Counted from the first letter of the stretch, positions 12,177-62,130 are shown. The stretch: 64,000 bases of DNA from Lamellibrachia satsuma (GCA_033239005.1 BSQZ01000035.1:4233501-4297500); one strand, 5' to 3'. Translations and numbers: made by a program. The notes: generated from the sequence alone by a model not told the origin.

Positions 12177-13300
12177 ATAAGTATTCTTTGCCTTTGCCTT
12201 GGGGGTCAAATGCACCCATAACCATATAAATAACATAAACATAACCAGCTGTTGTTTATATAATACAAAATTTGGTGGATGCATGAGAATGTGTGATATT
12301 GACCTGTCTCGGCTACAGTGCACATAGAAATTAAGCCATCCAACGAAAAGACCAAAAGGACACAGAATAAAAGCAGCATAATTATACACTTAACTTACAT
12401 AAACTATCACGTTATAAGTTTATTGCATAAACTATCACGTTATAAGTTTTATTGTCTAACACATCCAACCTCAAAATCCCACCTCCAACCTATTTTTAGG
12501 CCAACCTCCCACAAGACAAATTCCACGTTTTATAGGTATATTTTCTGTGTACAGCACGTTAATGCACACAACGTATTTAGGACATCAATCCACAATGCAG
12601 AATAAAGGGTAGACACCAAGAGGTCCCATTGATCTGTGAATCAAATATGTTAGTGAATTAATCTTGGAACAGTGCATATTTTACACGTTCGGTGGTGTGT
12701 ATTTCAATGCATTCAACTTGAAAAGGGTATAATTTTGACAGAAGCCTAAATGTGTTTAGAGAAGTTCAATTAGAGAACTTCTCAAAGATTGTACTGGTAA
12801 TGTTTTGAGTACCCCCTGGGTTCCTTCCATAATGAAACATGGGTTAGCTGATGAGTATCCCCATAGGCGTAACATCTACATCATGCTGTCATGTTATGTA
12901 AATTAACTTACTGGTATCCGCATATCTGCATAGGCGAGTACGGATATGCCCCAAACTACCAACGGGGGAAGACTGTCAGTTTTTATATATGACGGTAAAG
13001 TTTATTTATGAATGACAACACTAATGACACATTCTAAAAATGCATAAATACACCAATATGCATATATCACTGAGAGTGAGTTACGTATCAATATATGTAT
13101 AAAATTACATGAGATTCTGCAAAAACACCATTTTAGTTTATTATTTCTTGCCAACACAAAGGAGTTTTGCGGGTTTAAATGCTCGATGTATGAGTTAGAT
13201 CCTACCGTAAAACACAGTTTTGAAATGAAATACTACGCAGGTTGGACAATAACAAGGTGCGAACATGTCTCAGCATGCAGTCATGCTCCACCTTCCCCTA
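12177..13300 (+). mobile_element. TIR element family B, copy lacking its left end
   Basis: It is colinear with 50570-51552: TCAAATGCACCCATA, then GGGTTAGCTGATG, GCGGATATGCCCC-like and CTCCACCTTCCCCTA at the right end. Where the other copy has an expanded 28-bp array, this one has only a short inverted pair (12912-12955). Confidence 0.65.
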
Positions 13301-13475
13301 CTAGTGTTGAGCCAAGTAAAAAAGAAAGATGCCAAAAATAAATATGGGAGGCCCTTATTTGCAACTTTTGTTGCAAAGTCGCATTTCTCATACTCATAGG
13401 CCTACATAATTTGACCAATACCCTTGTGACTTGATCCATTATCAGTTGGATGCGGCTATTCACAGAGCCCGATGA

Positions 13476-13961
13476 TTGACTCAACCGTTTCAGTTACAAA
13501 ATGAAGAAAACTACTGGCTAAAAACTTCAAACTCTGTTGATTATTTGCAGAAGAATGATTTTCTTCAAGACTCTGTCGATGGAAAGCTTGTATTGAATAT
13601 GCGCAGTGCATACAAACATCATTCTCAACAGCTGGCACAAGAGAAGGCCTCAAAAGAAGCAAAGATTGTTGAATTGAACTTATTGAAGCTATCCAATGAC
13701 AAGGAAACTTCCAAACGTAAGGCAAAAGAGGCAGCCGAGCTTGCTACAAAGAAGGCCAAAATGGCCCACCAAAGAGCACAGCTAACAAAGTTAGCAGAGC
13801 TTCTGTCAGTGAATAATTCTCGAAACCAAACTTACGTCTTGGAACAATATGATATGACTGATCTGAATAATGAAACAGGAACTGTATGGAAGAATATTTT
13901 TTGTTTGAATCCTAAATACGTGTACATGTATCTGAACTGTGGCCAACCTAACGGTGGATGA
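13476..13961 (+). pseudogene. Charged coiled-coil reading frame, dispersed family C
   Basis: An open frame of 161 codons. Residues ~60-110 are Lys/Glu/Ala-rich (KAKEAAELATKKAKMAHQRA) and predicted to be coiled coil. The same segment recurs, duplicated, at 28045-28290. Sharing across 14 kb suggests a transposon-borne gene rather than a host gene, but I cannot name it. A full-length copy elsewhere is needed to define the product. Confidence 0.4.
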
Positions 13962-14289
13962 TACAGGTAACTTAATAATATATATGTGCAATGATGTAGA
14001 AATTGTCAACATTAAATGGGCATGTAGAGTGCGAGAATTTTCAAAATGTTCTATGTTAAACCAATATTTTGTGGTATATGTGAAAATTGTGTTTTTGAAA
14101 ATCACGTTTTTGCACTGATTGACTATGCCACATTTACACCTCAGAAGCTCCCAGGGAGCACCTGAGACCTCCATTTTTCACTCCCTCCCAACTGGCACTA
14201 CGCACCATAGGTGTGGCTTTGCCACACAAATGAAATTTCTGGTTTTTTCTTCTACCTTCACATCCTTATACTGTATATATGTGACGTGC

Positions 14290-14400
14290 CAACTCTAGAC
14301 CTAATGTTCAAGGTTTTGCTTTTATCGTGTTGTAAGTGTCGATCGGCACTGTAATTTCCTGGTCAGATGAATAAAGTATTATTGTATTGTATTGTAGTGT
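14290..14400 (+). mobile_element. 3' tail of a CR1/L2-like LINE or SINE
   Basis: AGATGAATAAAGTATTATTG followed by (ATTGT)n is a typical 3' end of these elements. Confidence 0.45.
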
Positions 14401-14520
14401 ATCTCTGGCGATGGATAAAAACAGTGTCAAATGTTTCCTTGGAGTTCCCCCAAGTATAATATGACTAACGCCAGCAATTTTAGGAGAGGCCTTCCCCTGC
14501 CAGCATCCCCCCACCTTGTT
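14395..14520 (-). repeat. Dispersed repeat D, inverted copy of 28970-29100
   Basis: The reverse complement contains GGATGCTGGCAGGGG, CTAAAATTGCTGGCRTT and GAACTCCAAGG-like blocks in the same order as 28985-29075. Confidence 0.6.
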
Positions 14521-14699
14521 TGGTTTTGATAAACATTTTAATACTATCAAGTCATGAACAATAAACGCAATCTTGTTCATTCCAGCAATGAAAATAAACA
14601 ATGAAACAACTGAGTTTGAACACAGCACTGACACTACTATACCAGAGCACAGGACTACTATGAGTCTACAAGTGAACTTGCTCAAAGGCTTGGTTTTAG

Positions 14700-15690
14700 C
14701 TAAAAAAAATTAACTTGTCAGTGTATACGTTCATTGTCACATTATATCTTCATAAGGAAAATTATTTTCACACATTTGTATACTCTCCATTTGGTTGCTC
14801 TCCATGTCTCAGAGCCACATAGCAGCACACTTTTCACATTGGTGTGGAAGATTCCGTTCGTGTTGAGAAAGATTATGTGTTCCACACTGTCTGTAAGATG
14901 CTGAATGCATGTCTGGCCAATCCTGTTTTTGACATTTCAACATTTTTATTATAAATACCCTGGCCCAGGCACGGCACTCGCCCATTCTTCCAGTTTGCTA
15001 TGGTATTGGGGCTAACCAAAAAAATACTTTTTCTGAGCCAACTTGGAACCTTATAAAAATGCGATAAACAGCAGTAAACACATATTTCATGTCCATATGC
15101 ATTCTTATATTTCTTCTGCTTCTTGATGCCAGTGTACAGATTAGTGTTCAATCTTAAGTTATTAGTAAGTTAAGTTATTAGTTGTAAACTTACTCATAAT
15201 CATATAAAGTGAAACAAAATCATTGTTTGGGGACTATGCACATAAACGGGTTATTAAAAACAAACCATGTGCAATTAAAATCAAGAATATCATGCAAGTG
15301 GTTTACCCATAATTTGTTCTAAAAGTGGGAGTTTCCAATCTTTTCTCTGTTATCCTGGACCTGGTGGCTGATATTTCGACCTAGTGTACTGATAGGTGGT
15401 TGCGCAGTTCTCGGAAACTAGTTAACCTAGACTACCACTGACATATTAAGGGCTGCAGGTATCTAGATAGACAAGTAATGAAAGCTCTTGATCAAATATA
15501 TTGGTAAGTGTGGAAGGGACTAGTTTAGTAAACAAAGGCCAGCATATGTTACATAAATTGAGTTTGGATGCAAACAACATAGCCATATCCTATTGACAAG
15601 TATAGGAATAGGTGTTTACAAATAGATTTTCATTTGGTGAGTGAATATTACCTAAACATCTGATTATGTAGGTAAGCAGAAATCAGACTT
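14700..15690. other. No recognisable gene
   Basis: AT-rich intergenic DNA; nothing recognised on either strand. Confidence 0.35.
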
Positions 15691-15693
15691 TGA

Positions 15694-15810
15694 ATGTTAC
15701 AAATGTTCAAAAATGCTTCTGGCGTTACTGTCTCCACCCAGACAGTGAGTAGCAGACTCCATGCAGCTGGCATGAGAGTGAGAAGACTAGTGAGAAGAAA
15801 TTATCTGAAA
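15694..15810 (+). pseudogene. Tc1/mariner transposase fragment (HTH region)
   Basis: The reading FKNASGVTVSTQTVSSRLHA followed by AGMRVRRLVRR is the second helix-turn-helix of Tc1 transposases (GVTVSTQTVRRRLHAAGLRARRP-like). Only ~38 codons remain and the catalytic domain is gone. Confidence 0.7.
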
Positions 15811-15909
15811 ATTTTATTCAAACCTATGTTGTATCAATTTGATAAGTTAACATTAGTTATTTCATATATGTACAATCCACAGAAATATATTGCCTACTTA
15901 TATTAATAA

Positions 15910-17120
15910 TTTGTTGGAGTTGCAAACTATTTACAGACTTTTGTTTACACGTTTCCTGTATTGTCCCCTGTTGCATTCATAAAGAATGATGTGTTAAGTA
16001 ATTTTTCTGGTAGTACATGTATACTATTATTAGATGATTGAATAGCGGCACGGACTAAAAAAAGACAGCAAACAAAGCATTCGCACCAATATTATTGCAC
16101 TCCATAATATCAATAAATAGATTACTTAAAAAGTGTGATCCATAGCAAAATGTGAGTAGTTGTATTTATCATAGTATAAACTAGATCTGTTCCAATATCA
16201 TGACTGTCCAAATGTGTTTTATGAACTACTATTTGTTAATACAATATGACCGTTATGTTTGATTTGAATGTTTGTTGGGTAAACATGCATGTGCAGGGGA
16301 ATGTAATTGATGGCTGTTAATTATATGTGATCATCATGTGATCCCGTGAATGCCTCACCCCAATAATCATTGTCCAAAGGTAATGGAAATTGTTGACAGC
16401 AGTTTGCGAATGTACTGAACTACCAGGTCGATATTCATAGACAGATAATGGTCAGATCAGTTTGTACCTTTAAACGGAGATTACTGCACAGTATAAAAAC
16501 TCAACATAGGACTATAATTAATAATATTGAAATTTAGTAAACGATGCCTACAAATTTGCAGGAAGAGTACATATTGATTTATCTATAAATTATGTATGTA
16601 AAAAGCAATGAATAATTGAGTATACTGTCACTTGCAGATGACAACAAAAGGTACATTATTCGGCAAGCAGATTGCCCACACAGCCATGGTTACACATACA
16701 AAGGAAGGAGTTTACTGATGGAAACATACAGGTGATGTAGCATTACTATGTGTAAGCTGTAGGTTCTCACTATGTTTATTTGCCGTGTGTCAGAAGACTA
16801 CAGTGCACAGTTTGGTAAGAGGACACTTGATAAATTTGGTAAAACAGCTCTTGCTAAAATCCAAGACTAATTGACAAATCAATATCTTTGCTTTTTCAGT
16901 AGGTTACTAATTGTGATATAGATGTTATGTGCACAGTAAATCCACACTTTATTGATTACAACCATCAATGTATTGGAATTCTTCAGTAATGTTTATAATG
17001 TGAAATGGTGGGAGGAAATTATTATTTGTGTCATTGTTGAAAATTGTTTTATTAAACGAATTATAAATGTTTTGTGAATGAGACCTGTTATAGTCAGTTA
17101 AACTGTATGAATTTCTTTGC
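15910..17120. other. Upstream region of the oxygenase coding start
   Basis: No coding signal. A promoter or 5' non-coding exon of the oxygenase is expected here or further upstream, but I see no unambiguous TATA/initiator. Confidence 0.3.
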
Positions 17121-17122
17121 AG

Positions 17123-54060
<36,938 letters not shown>

Positions 54061-54864
54061 GTATGTATAACCATTCACCTAGTTCAGTCATCCCCACTGG
54101 CTGCAGTGCTAAAAAATTATGTTCTTGTTTTAAGAAAAAACTTAAAACAAGAAAATTTTTCTAGAGAGCCACATAAGAAAATAATTTTCGCGATTTAAGA
54201 AATTTTTCATAAGAAACATTTTCTTGGCTTAAGAAAATAGTTTCTAAAATCAAGAAAAGGCTATTGAAATATTTTTTTTATCCCCGAAAATTTTTCTTAT
54301 CCAAGAAATGTTTTTTCTGAAATAAGAAAAGCATTTTCTTAAATCAAGAAAAAAACAAGAACATATTTCTTAAATTATTTTTTAGGAAGCCACACAAGAA
54401 AATTTGTAAATCAAGAAATGTTTTCTTAAATTTAATAAGAATATTTTTCTTGTAGTCATTTCGGATGTTTCACGTTAGTAAGAATATTTTCTCTGAAAAC
54501 AAGAAAAACCTTCTTTATTTTATTGGAATAAGAAACATTTTCACACTGAAAATAAGAAAAAAAAATTACTACAAAATGCAAATTGCGATGAAGAGTATCA
54601 GTTATCAAGGAACATACTACCGTGAACTGACAAAAGGGGCAAGTGATATTTTTGCCATCACAATGATGAAACTTTCACAATAATGGGACCATAAGCAATA
54701 TTTTAACATAATAAAACCTTATAGATGGCAGATTTTCTACAGTATGCCACAGCATAAAGGAGCAAGTGACAATGGAATAATGTTTTATTATGAGAAAAGG
54801 GAGTGTGTGACCAATAGCATCACGTGTTATTGTGACAGCCATGCAATCAGTCTCTCATACCCAG

Positions 54865-55255
54865 TAGGGTTATTCCTTGTCAAATCAACCAATTTTCAGG
54901 AATTTAAAAAGTGTGAATAAAATAGTGTGCAAACATTAACTTTTTTATTTTATTTCTGAGAGTGATTTTAGCAGTCTGTATTTTAAATTGTTATTTTATA
55001 GGACAAGTTTCAAAGTGCTACTGTATACTGTCAGGGATACATGCAATGACTGCTTTGTTCAATAGGAATGTAGTTACTATATCTTCAGAAAAATTCAGCC
55101 TTAAACTCGATATTTTACGAATTTCAACATTCAGAATGAGAATGTGGGACAAGTCTTATGATCACCGTATTTGCACTGTGCACAATCCTTTATCATACTG
55201 CAGCTGAAATATCACTGTTCTGTCTAATTATCTTTTGCCCCAAATTGGCGAGTGA
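54865..55255 (+). repeat. Dispersed repeat F, shorter copy
   Basis: Colinear with 43230-43860, lacking several internal segments. Confidence 0.75.
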
Positions 55256-57214
55256 CAAATTTATGAAACTATTACAAACTACTGCACAACAACAAATAGC
55301 AATGGCTATACCTTGTTGACACAAAAACTGGAAAAGGTCGCATGCCCGAACTTTGAGCATTGCCAAATAAAACAAATCAAAGCATTACTTAATTCTAAAA
55401 ATGTCAATTGATTACAACAACTGGTCATATAATTCTGTCATACGACCTGCCTCATTGTTTCTTAAGGGGAGTTATTCAAGGGTGATTTGATTGCACTTGC
55501 TGCTTTATGTCACAAAATTTTTCTGTGTCAGTAACTTAATTAATAAAATAACAAAAAGGGAGCAAGTGACACAAAATCAACAAATAACCATGTCACAAAA
55601 AAGTACTAATAATTTGTATAAATACACTTAGTCAAATAGTCCAAAGAATGGTGTACAATTACTGTGCTGTAATATGCACAAGAGAGCAAACCAAAATATA
55701 TTTTGTCCGATATTTAAAAAACCATTGTCACTTGCTCACTTTTGACATTTCACGGCAATATATTACAAAATGCAAGATCAGGGATTTAAACACCAAACGC
55801 ACACAAACACACACATTACAGCCCTTGTACCTCTACAGAAGGAGTGGCTTTATAAGAGGGGACTACTGACACAGTAAAGTACAAACAAATGCAAAACTAA
55901 ATTGCTGTAATAACAATTAGTTGAAATTTGAAAAGTATTTGAATTATGTTCAATTTCAAAGACACAGTAGCAATGGCATGATTTAGATGTCCATGTCATT
56001 CTGCACACATCAAAGAAGGAACAATACATTGCCAGAAGATACAAGTAGAGAACTTCCTAGTATGTGAAAGCCAAGGATATCATCCATAGATTTATTTTAT
56101 TACAAATTAGCTTTCATAAAAGTTAAAACAGTCAGAATGATGACATGTTAATGAGTATTTTCATTTCTATTCATGATCAAGTTGACAAGTTGAAAGTACC
56201 GAATATGCAAACTGCCATTTTTCAAACAGCCCAGGTGCTGCATAAATTCGAAAATGTACTCACTGTGTTTATTGCATGGCTGGGCCACATGTCAAATTGC
56301 TATAAAAGAATATACCTGGACAACATTCTTACCTTTTGTCTCATGGAATGAATAGGATACAAATCAAATCATCCAGGTCTTCTTTATTATGTATCGCCCA
56401 CTAGTTGTATAAGCAGCATGGCTTCTACTACCACCCTGGTACTAGTTGTCTAGATGTGGAAACTAACTGGTGACCCTCACACAACCCTCATTAGCAGACC
56501 TTTAATGAGACCACTGGGGCACTGAGAGTGTGGTATGACTGCATATATGTCACAAGTGTTATGTCATGGGAGACTGACCTAAATCTAAATCTCATGTCAG
56601 GACCAAAATGTGTCATTGACAAGTTGAAAGTACTGAATATAATAACTAATACAAACTGCCATTTTTCAAACAGCCCGGGCTGCTGCACACATTCGAAATT
56701 GTACTCACCGTTTTTATTGCATGGCCAGGCCACATGTCAAATTGCTATAAAAGAATATGCCTGGACAACATTCTTACCTTTTGTCTTATGGAATGAACAG
56801 GGTACAAGTCAAACCATCCAGAAGTCTTCTTTATTATGTATTTCCTACTACTTGTATAAGCAGCATGGCTTCTACTACCACCCTGGTACTGGATTATCCA
56901 GATAAGGACACTAATTGATGACCCTCACACAACCCTCATTAGCACAGACTCTTAATTAGACCACTGGGGCTATGGGCTCACAAGTGTTATGTCATGGGAG
57001 ACTGACCTAAATGTAAATGTCATGTCAGGCATACATTTATAGAGCACACACAATGACATTATTTTAAAATCAAAGTGTGCTGAACAAAGATTACACTTAT
57101 GCTGAATACCCGATTAATACATTTTTATTTCATGTATTCTTGATTACTGTAAACTAGACTTGGATCAGATATTTTGTATCGTATCCTAGCTCTAGTAGTT
57201 TATAAGCACCTGTC

Positions 57215-57356
57215 TGTTTCAATATGTCGTTTATTGTCACTATTGAATTGTTTAGTACACCGTACAATTCCGGCATTCACGCCTTGTTACCCGGCAGGCA
57301 AGAGTAGTGCGCATGATCGTAGCTACAGTCTTTTGTACAAGTCACATCTTGACACA
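57215..57356 (-). repeat. LTR (3' LTR of the element)
   Basis: Two differences from the other LTR: one transition in the CGGCRGGC context and one base near the end. Confidence 0.93.
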
Positions 57357-57958
57357 TCCCTTTTGTTCTAAAAGAACTTAATGTCATTTTAAATTATGAG
57401 TATTCCACTTCTTAATTTATTCACAGCAAACAATTATAAGTAGTATGCAGTGCATGAACATGTAAAAACACATGCCCCCAATTAGTCTTCATTGTAATAT
57501 CGTCTGTATACGACTATCAATAATTATGAATTAAATGTTGAATGTTCTCAAACATCTGAACGATTAATAATAATAATTATGAACTATAACGTCATATATT
57601 CTAAATAATCAGGTAAACTGGTCAATTAAACCGAAATTATTGTTAAATGTTCAATCATTCTTGCACAGTGCAATTTTCGATCAATGTTTTCACAGTACAA
57701 TCACTTTTGTACATAGTCCGCCAGACGCGCAGGTCTTTTCTTCTGTCTGGTTGATCATCTGATGATCAGCGGTTCATGGCTAATCACTGTCTCGTTCAGG
57801 GTGATGCTATTTTTCATGACAGGAACAGCTGCATAGCATTGCAGGTCATGTGACAGAACTGGCACAGGTGGTATTGTCTCGTGTGTTCTTCTTAGATGCA
57901 CCCGATTTCACCTGTATGTGCCCTCAGGTGTATCTACCTCATACGAATGCTCATCCAG

Positions 57959-58560
57959 TCATCTTTGCACAACAGCCTTTTCCCATTCGTTTTGTCCGCG
58001 ACGAAATGGCTTCATTCGGACCACATCCCCTTCTTCTAGGACAGGCAGATCTTTGGCAGTCTTGTTGTAGTGTTTGGCCTGTTTACATTGCAAATTGCGG
58101 ATTCTGTCTTGGTTCAGATACTCTTCCCCTCGCGGTGCTAGAAGCTTGCTGGACATCGGCACTAATGTCCGGGTTCTCCTGTTCAGTAAACGTTGTGCCG
58201 GGCTGCTTCCCAGACCTTGTGTTGGTGTGTTCCTGATCTCTAACAGAACAAGATAGGGGTCTGTCTGCGATTTCTTGCATTTGCGGAACATCAACTTTGC
58301 AGCTTTGACAGCCACTTCTGCTTTTCTATTGGCATTTTGGTGCCCTGGTGCACTTGTTTGATGCTCGAAATCCCATTTCGCAGCGAATGTGCAGAACTCT
58401 TCCAACACCTACTGAGGTCTGTTATCACTCACAACCACAGATGATATGCCAAATCTAGCAAAGTGTGACTTCAGCTGTTTAATCACGCTTGTTGTGGTTG
58501 TTGAGTTCATTCTGTCAACTTCCCAGAAGTTACTTGTGTAGTCGACTATGACTTGATAGT
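57959..58560 (-). pseudogene. Integrase core and C-terminus remnant of the LTR element
   Basis: The core starts at VIVDYTSNFWEVDRM. A stop at ~58410 follows VVVSDNRP (second catalytic Asp region), then HQNANRKAEVAVKAAK (catalytic Glu region) and the C-terminal LEEGDVVRMKPFRRGQNEW. The N-terminal zinc domain is lost. Confidence 0.8.
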
Positions 58561-59010
58561 GTCGTCCTTCCCAGCCTTGGTGTTTTGTATAGCGGTTTCT
58601 TCACGATCATTTCCAATGGCTTGTGATCTGTGTGTACGATTGTTCTTCTCCCGAACGTATACTGATGGAAACGTTCCAACATGAACACAATGGCTAGACA
58701 TTCTTTCTCGATTTGAGCATATCGAGTTTCTGTGCTGGTGATCGCACGACTTGCATACCCAATGGGTTTCCCATTCTGAAGGAGTGTAGCTCCCAGTCCT
58801 CTTTCACTATCGTCACATTCTACGACTAACTCGCTGTGTGGGTCTTAGTATTCAAGAACGGGGATCTCCGTCGTCAGCTTCTTTACTTTCGCCATTGCTT
58901 CATCTTGTTCTTTGGTCCATTGCCATAGCACATCAGGCTGAGTCAGCCTCCTGATGGGCTCCATAGCGCTGGAGAGGCCAGGTAGGAACTTCGATAAGTA
59001 TCCTATTGTT
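58560..59010 (-). pseudogene. RNase H remnant of the LTR element
   Basis: In another frame: LQETIGYLSKFLPGLSSAM, ECDDSERGLGATLLQ, a TAA stop near 58845, YASRAITSTETRYAQIEKEC and the canonical HTDHKPLE. The end of the domain passes abruptly into integrase sequence, marking a deletion. Confidence 0.8.
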
Positions 59011-59821
59011 TCCTGCAACCTCTGAATTCCCTGACATTGACATCTGTCGGGTTTTCCATCTTGAGGATTACCTCTATCTTCCTTTCGTCAGGTTTCAAAC
59101 GCTCACTGGTCACCGTGTGTCCCATGAAGTTGATTTCATCGAGTCTGAACTGGCATTTGTTCCTGTTCAACTTCATGCCTGTTTCTCTACATCTCTGCAG
59201 CAACAGTCTCAACTTCTTGTCATGATCTTCTTCATCACGCCCGAACACCACTATGTCATCGGCGACACATACGACTCCATCCAAACCCTCCAGTGTTTGG
59301 TTCAATTTCCTCTGGAAGATTTCTGCACTAACATTCATTCCGAATGGTAGACGATTCCATCGGTATCTTCCAAACGGCGTTATGATGGTGGTGAGCAGAC
59401 TGCTTTTGTGATCTAGTTCACAGTGCCAGTAGCCCGATTGTAGGTCTACCTTTGACAGGACTCTTGCAGTTGACATCTCTGGTAGCACCTCTTCCATTGT
59501 CGGTAATGGGTACAGTTCTCGTTGTAGAACTTTGTTGAGTGGCCTCGGGTCAATGCATACTCGCAGTGATGCATCCTTCTTTGTCTGAACTGAAATTTGC
59601 TTGCACCACTCAGTCGGCTCCTCGATGGGACATATGACTCCCCTCTCAACCATTCTGTCAAGTTCAGATTTTAGCTTCGGTTTGAGTGTAACTGGCACTC
59701 TTCTGGCAGAACACTGTACAGGTTTTGCACCCTCTTCCACGTGAAGGTGTACCTTTCCCGGTAGAGTTCCTAGTCCGCTATCGAATACGTCGGCGTATTC
59801 ATCCAACAAGTTTGTTGTCAT
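59003..59821 (-). pseudogene. Reverse transcriptase of the LTR element
   Basis: 272 codons with LKSELDRMVERGVICPIEEP, VCIDPRPLNKVL, SKVDLQSGYWH, FQRKLNQTLEGLDGVVC and the catalytic VADD box, then FMGHTVTSERLKPD. This is a complete Ty3/Gypsy RT core. A shift at ~59010 separates it from RNase H. Confidence 0.9.
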
Positions 59822-60707
59822 GAGGTAGCTTCAAACAGTCATAATTCACTGTTATTAGTTCCATCTTTTCTGCTGCTTGTCGACCCAGAAGAGGAGTAAA
59901 GCTTCCTTCGACTACTTCGAACTGCACAGAGTAACTTGTTTGATTGACCGGGTTGACCAACGTTGCCAACGTTTTGCTTATGACCTCTCTCGTGGTCCTA
60001 TTCCACATATGTAATGTGACATCAGATGGGTGAATGTCATCTTTGCTGACATACTTTTTCGGTAACACATTCACGGTTGCGCAACTGTCGATTTGAAATT
60101 TCACGGATTTGTTGTTCATCCACATTTCGGCGTATATTGGGCCTTTGGTGTATCTGCCTTTATCCAAGTTGCCGCTTTTGGAGCAGGTGTTTTTGCGTTC
60201 CTGCGTCATAGACGCCCATGACAATCCTATCTCTGATAAGTGAGTCATACAATCGCAGAAGTTGCATGATTTTGCGAGATTCCGTATCTCCGCCAGGTAC
60301 GAATCAAAGGATTCCTCGGTACCTTGGTTTCTTCTGTTGAAAACGTACCGCTCATACGTTTCATTTATCTCGCCTTGTATAGCAGCATCTATTTTTCTGA
60401 TGATGAGAGTAGTGTCTTCTTTGTCTTCTTGTTCGGTGAACGTCAAGTTATCATACAGTCTGACACCTGGCAGCCCCATAACGTTGAGGAGCACTGCCAG
60501 TTGATATGGCTTCTCCTGCCGATTTAGTCTTGTAATGACAGTGTAGTTGTTAAACAAATGCTTAAACATCGTCCATTCTTCTTTGGGGCTGTCCTTTAAA
60601 CACAGTTGTGGCGGTGGATTTATATTAGCTAACGGCGCCGCAGCCACCGTTTCTGCCACTGCCATCGTGACGGTGTTTTCACAAAAGACTATAGATGGTA
60701 AAACCAC
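59799..60707 (-). pseudogene. Gag plus protease part of the LTR element
   Basis: 302 codons with the capsid-like segment (KEEWTMFKHLFNNYTVITRL, EESFDSYLAEIRNLAKSCNF) and then directly a retropepsin-like region (VKFQIDSCATVNVLP, TPLLGRQAAEKMEL). The zinc knuckle expected between them is absent, indicating an internal deletion. The catalytic DSG/DTG reads DSC. The frame shifts before the RT. Confidence 0.8.
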
Positions 60708-60867
60708 GTGCGTTTCACTGCCGTAAGCACTTGCTGCACTTTCAACACTCGCTCACGAGCGCTCGGATATTCCAGTGTACATTTCATTGGGTAGAAATAA
60801 CATTGTCCTTTACTCGCATGTTTGCGATCCTGTGGCTTAGGCTCACCTTATACCCTCGCTGCCACCA

Positions 60868-61009
60868 TGTTTCAATATGTCGTTTATTGTCACTATTGAA
60901 TTGTTTAGTACACCGTACAATTCCGGCATTCACGCCTTGTTACCCGGCGGGCAAGAGTAGTGCGCATGATCGTAGCTACAGTCTTTTGTACAAGTCACAT
61001 CTTGAGACA
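60868..61009 (-). repeat. LTR (5' LTR of the element)
   Basis: Same length as the other copy; followed (minus strand) by the primer-binding site. Confidence 0.93.
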
Positions 61010-61499
61010 CTGTCCATCAGAAATAATTAATGCAATAGAATCAACATATATTTACTCCAAGAGTCGATAGCAAAAACTTGTGTTGGAAATTTCACTCATA
61101 TCGTGATCTGATAATATATCAAAACAATTTGAGTAAAATGATAATCAGTAATATTACATTTAAATATTATTTGGTAGCGGACTTGTTAACAAATGCAGAT
61201 GCATTTGAATGCACATTTTGGATGGTATGCAGTAGCCATGCACATTCAAAGGCAGTTGTTACATTTTCAGTGCATTTGATTGCATACCATAAACATTTAC
61301 ATTAAAATGGTTCTATTTGTGCAATAGCTAAAAAATTAATCCAGACTCAACAGAGAGCATATGTATTTGAATGCAATCCCAAAACATTTTATATTTCTAA
61401 TGCCCAAATTCATCATTAATAAATTCATCATTAATAAAATCTACATTTACATTGTATGAATTGTAAATACAGTTGCAAAACATGCTCTTTGTCTGACTT

Positions 61500-61615
61500 T
61501 GATAAAGTGCTCTGTAATCAGAATACTATGATAAAGTGCTCTGTAAGCAGAATACTTTGATAAAGTGCTATGTAAGCAGAATACTTTGATAAAGTGCTCC
61601 GTAAGCAGAATACTC
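61500..61615 (+). repeat. ~28-bp minisatellite, 4-5 copies, in repeat G
   Basis: Unit GATAAAGTGCTCTGTAAGCA + GAATACTTT. The paralogous copy has a single unit at ~46436-46470. Confidence 0.85.
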
Positions 61616-61964
61616 AGCAGATTTTAGAATCATTGTATAACCTGTAAATCAACTTTCTAAGTAAAACCATGGTGTATATAGTTGTATTACATTGTACGAT
61701 GCTTATATTAGAACATGTAGCTTTGCTAATATAATTATGATGCATATATAATGCATAAACATTTGCATTTGAATGTGAATGTGATCCTGAAAAAATGGCA
61801 TTTGCATTGACATGCATTTGATAACAAAGCTGTTTTAAAGCTGTGTAGGGCCTTCTTGTCACACAGTTGACAAGTCAGACATTTTTCATCAATAAATAAA
61901 AATTAATGAAGTTTGAGCCAACAAATTAACACAGAACAACATGCTGGCAATAGTGCAGCCCCCT

Positions 61965-62130
61965 ATGGTGAATTACTTTCACCCAATCTGTACACGTTAA
62001 ACTAATACACCTCTGCTGTTGGCATAGCATTATGTGCCATATTTCATCTTATTATTTTGCCAAGATTGTTTCCTTTACCAATATGCATAAAATTACAAAC
62101 TTGTGGGTGGAGAGAAAATAATAATGTGCA
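61965..62130 (-). repeat. Family E internal segment
   Basis: Reverse complement of 37395-37560 (CCCACAAATTGGTAACTTTA, TCAACAGCAGAGGTGTGTTA). Confidence 0.75.

Larger units (their letters stand above)
57215..61009 (-). mobile_element. Ty3/Gypsy-type LTR retrotransposon, defective, 3.8 kb
   Basis: 142-bp LTRs at 57215-57356 and 60868-61009 differ at two positions and have TG...CA ends. The target duplication CTGTC lies at 57210-57214 and 61010-61014. Reading on the minus strand, a TGGTGGCAGCGAGGG primer-binding site follows the 5' LTR directly, and the polypurine AACAAAAGGGA abuts the 3' LTR. The internal gag-pol is broken and shortened. Confidence 0.93.
55893..61962 (-). repeat. Dispersed repeat G, inverted copy, split by an LTR retrotransposon
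   Basis: 55893-57214 and 61010-61962 are the reverse complement of 45956-47866. This copy also has a ~440-bp internal tandem duplication (56190-56520 / 56620-56990) and a small minisatellite (61500-61615) that the other copy lacks. Confidence 0.85.
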
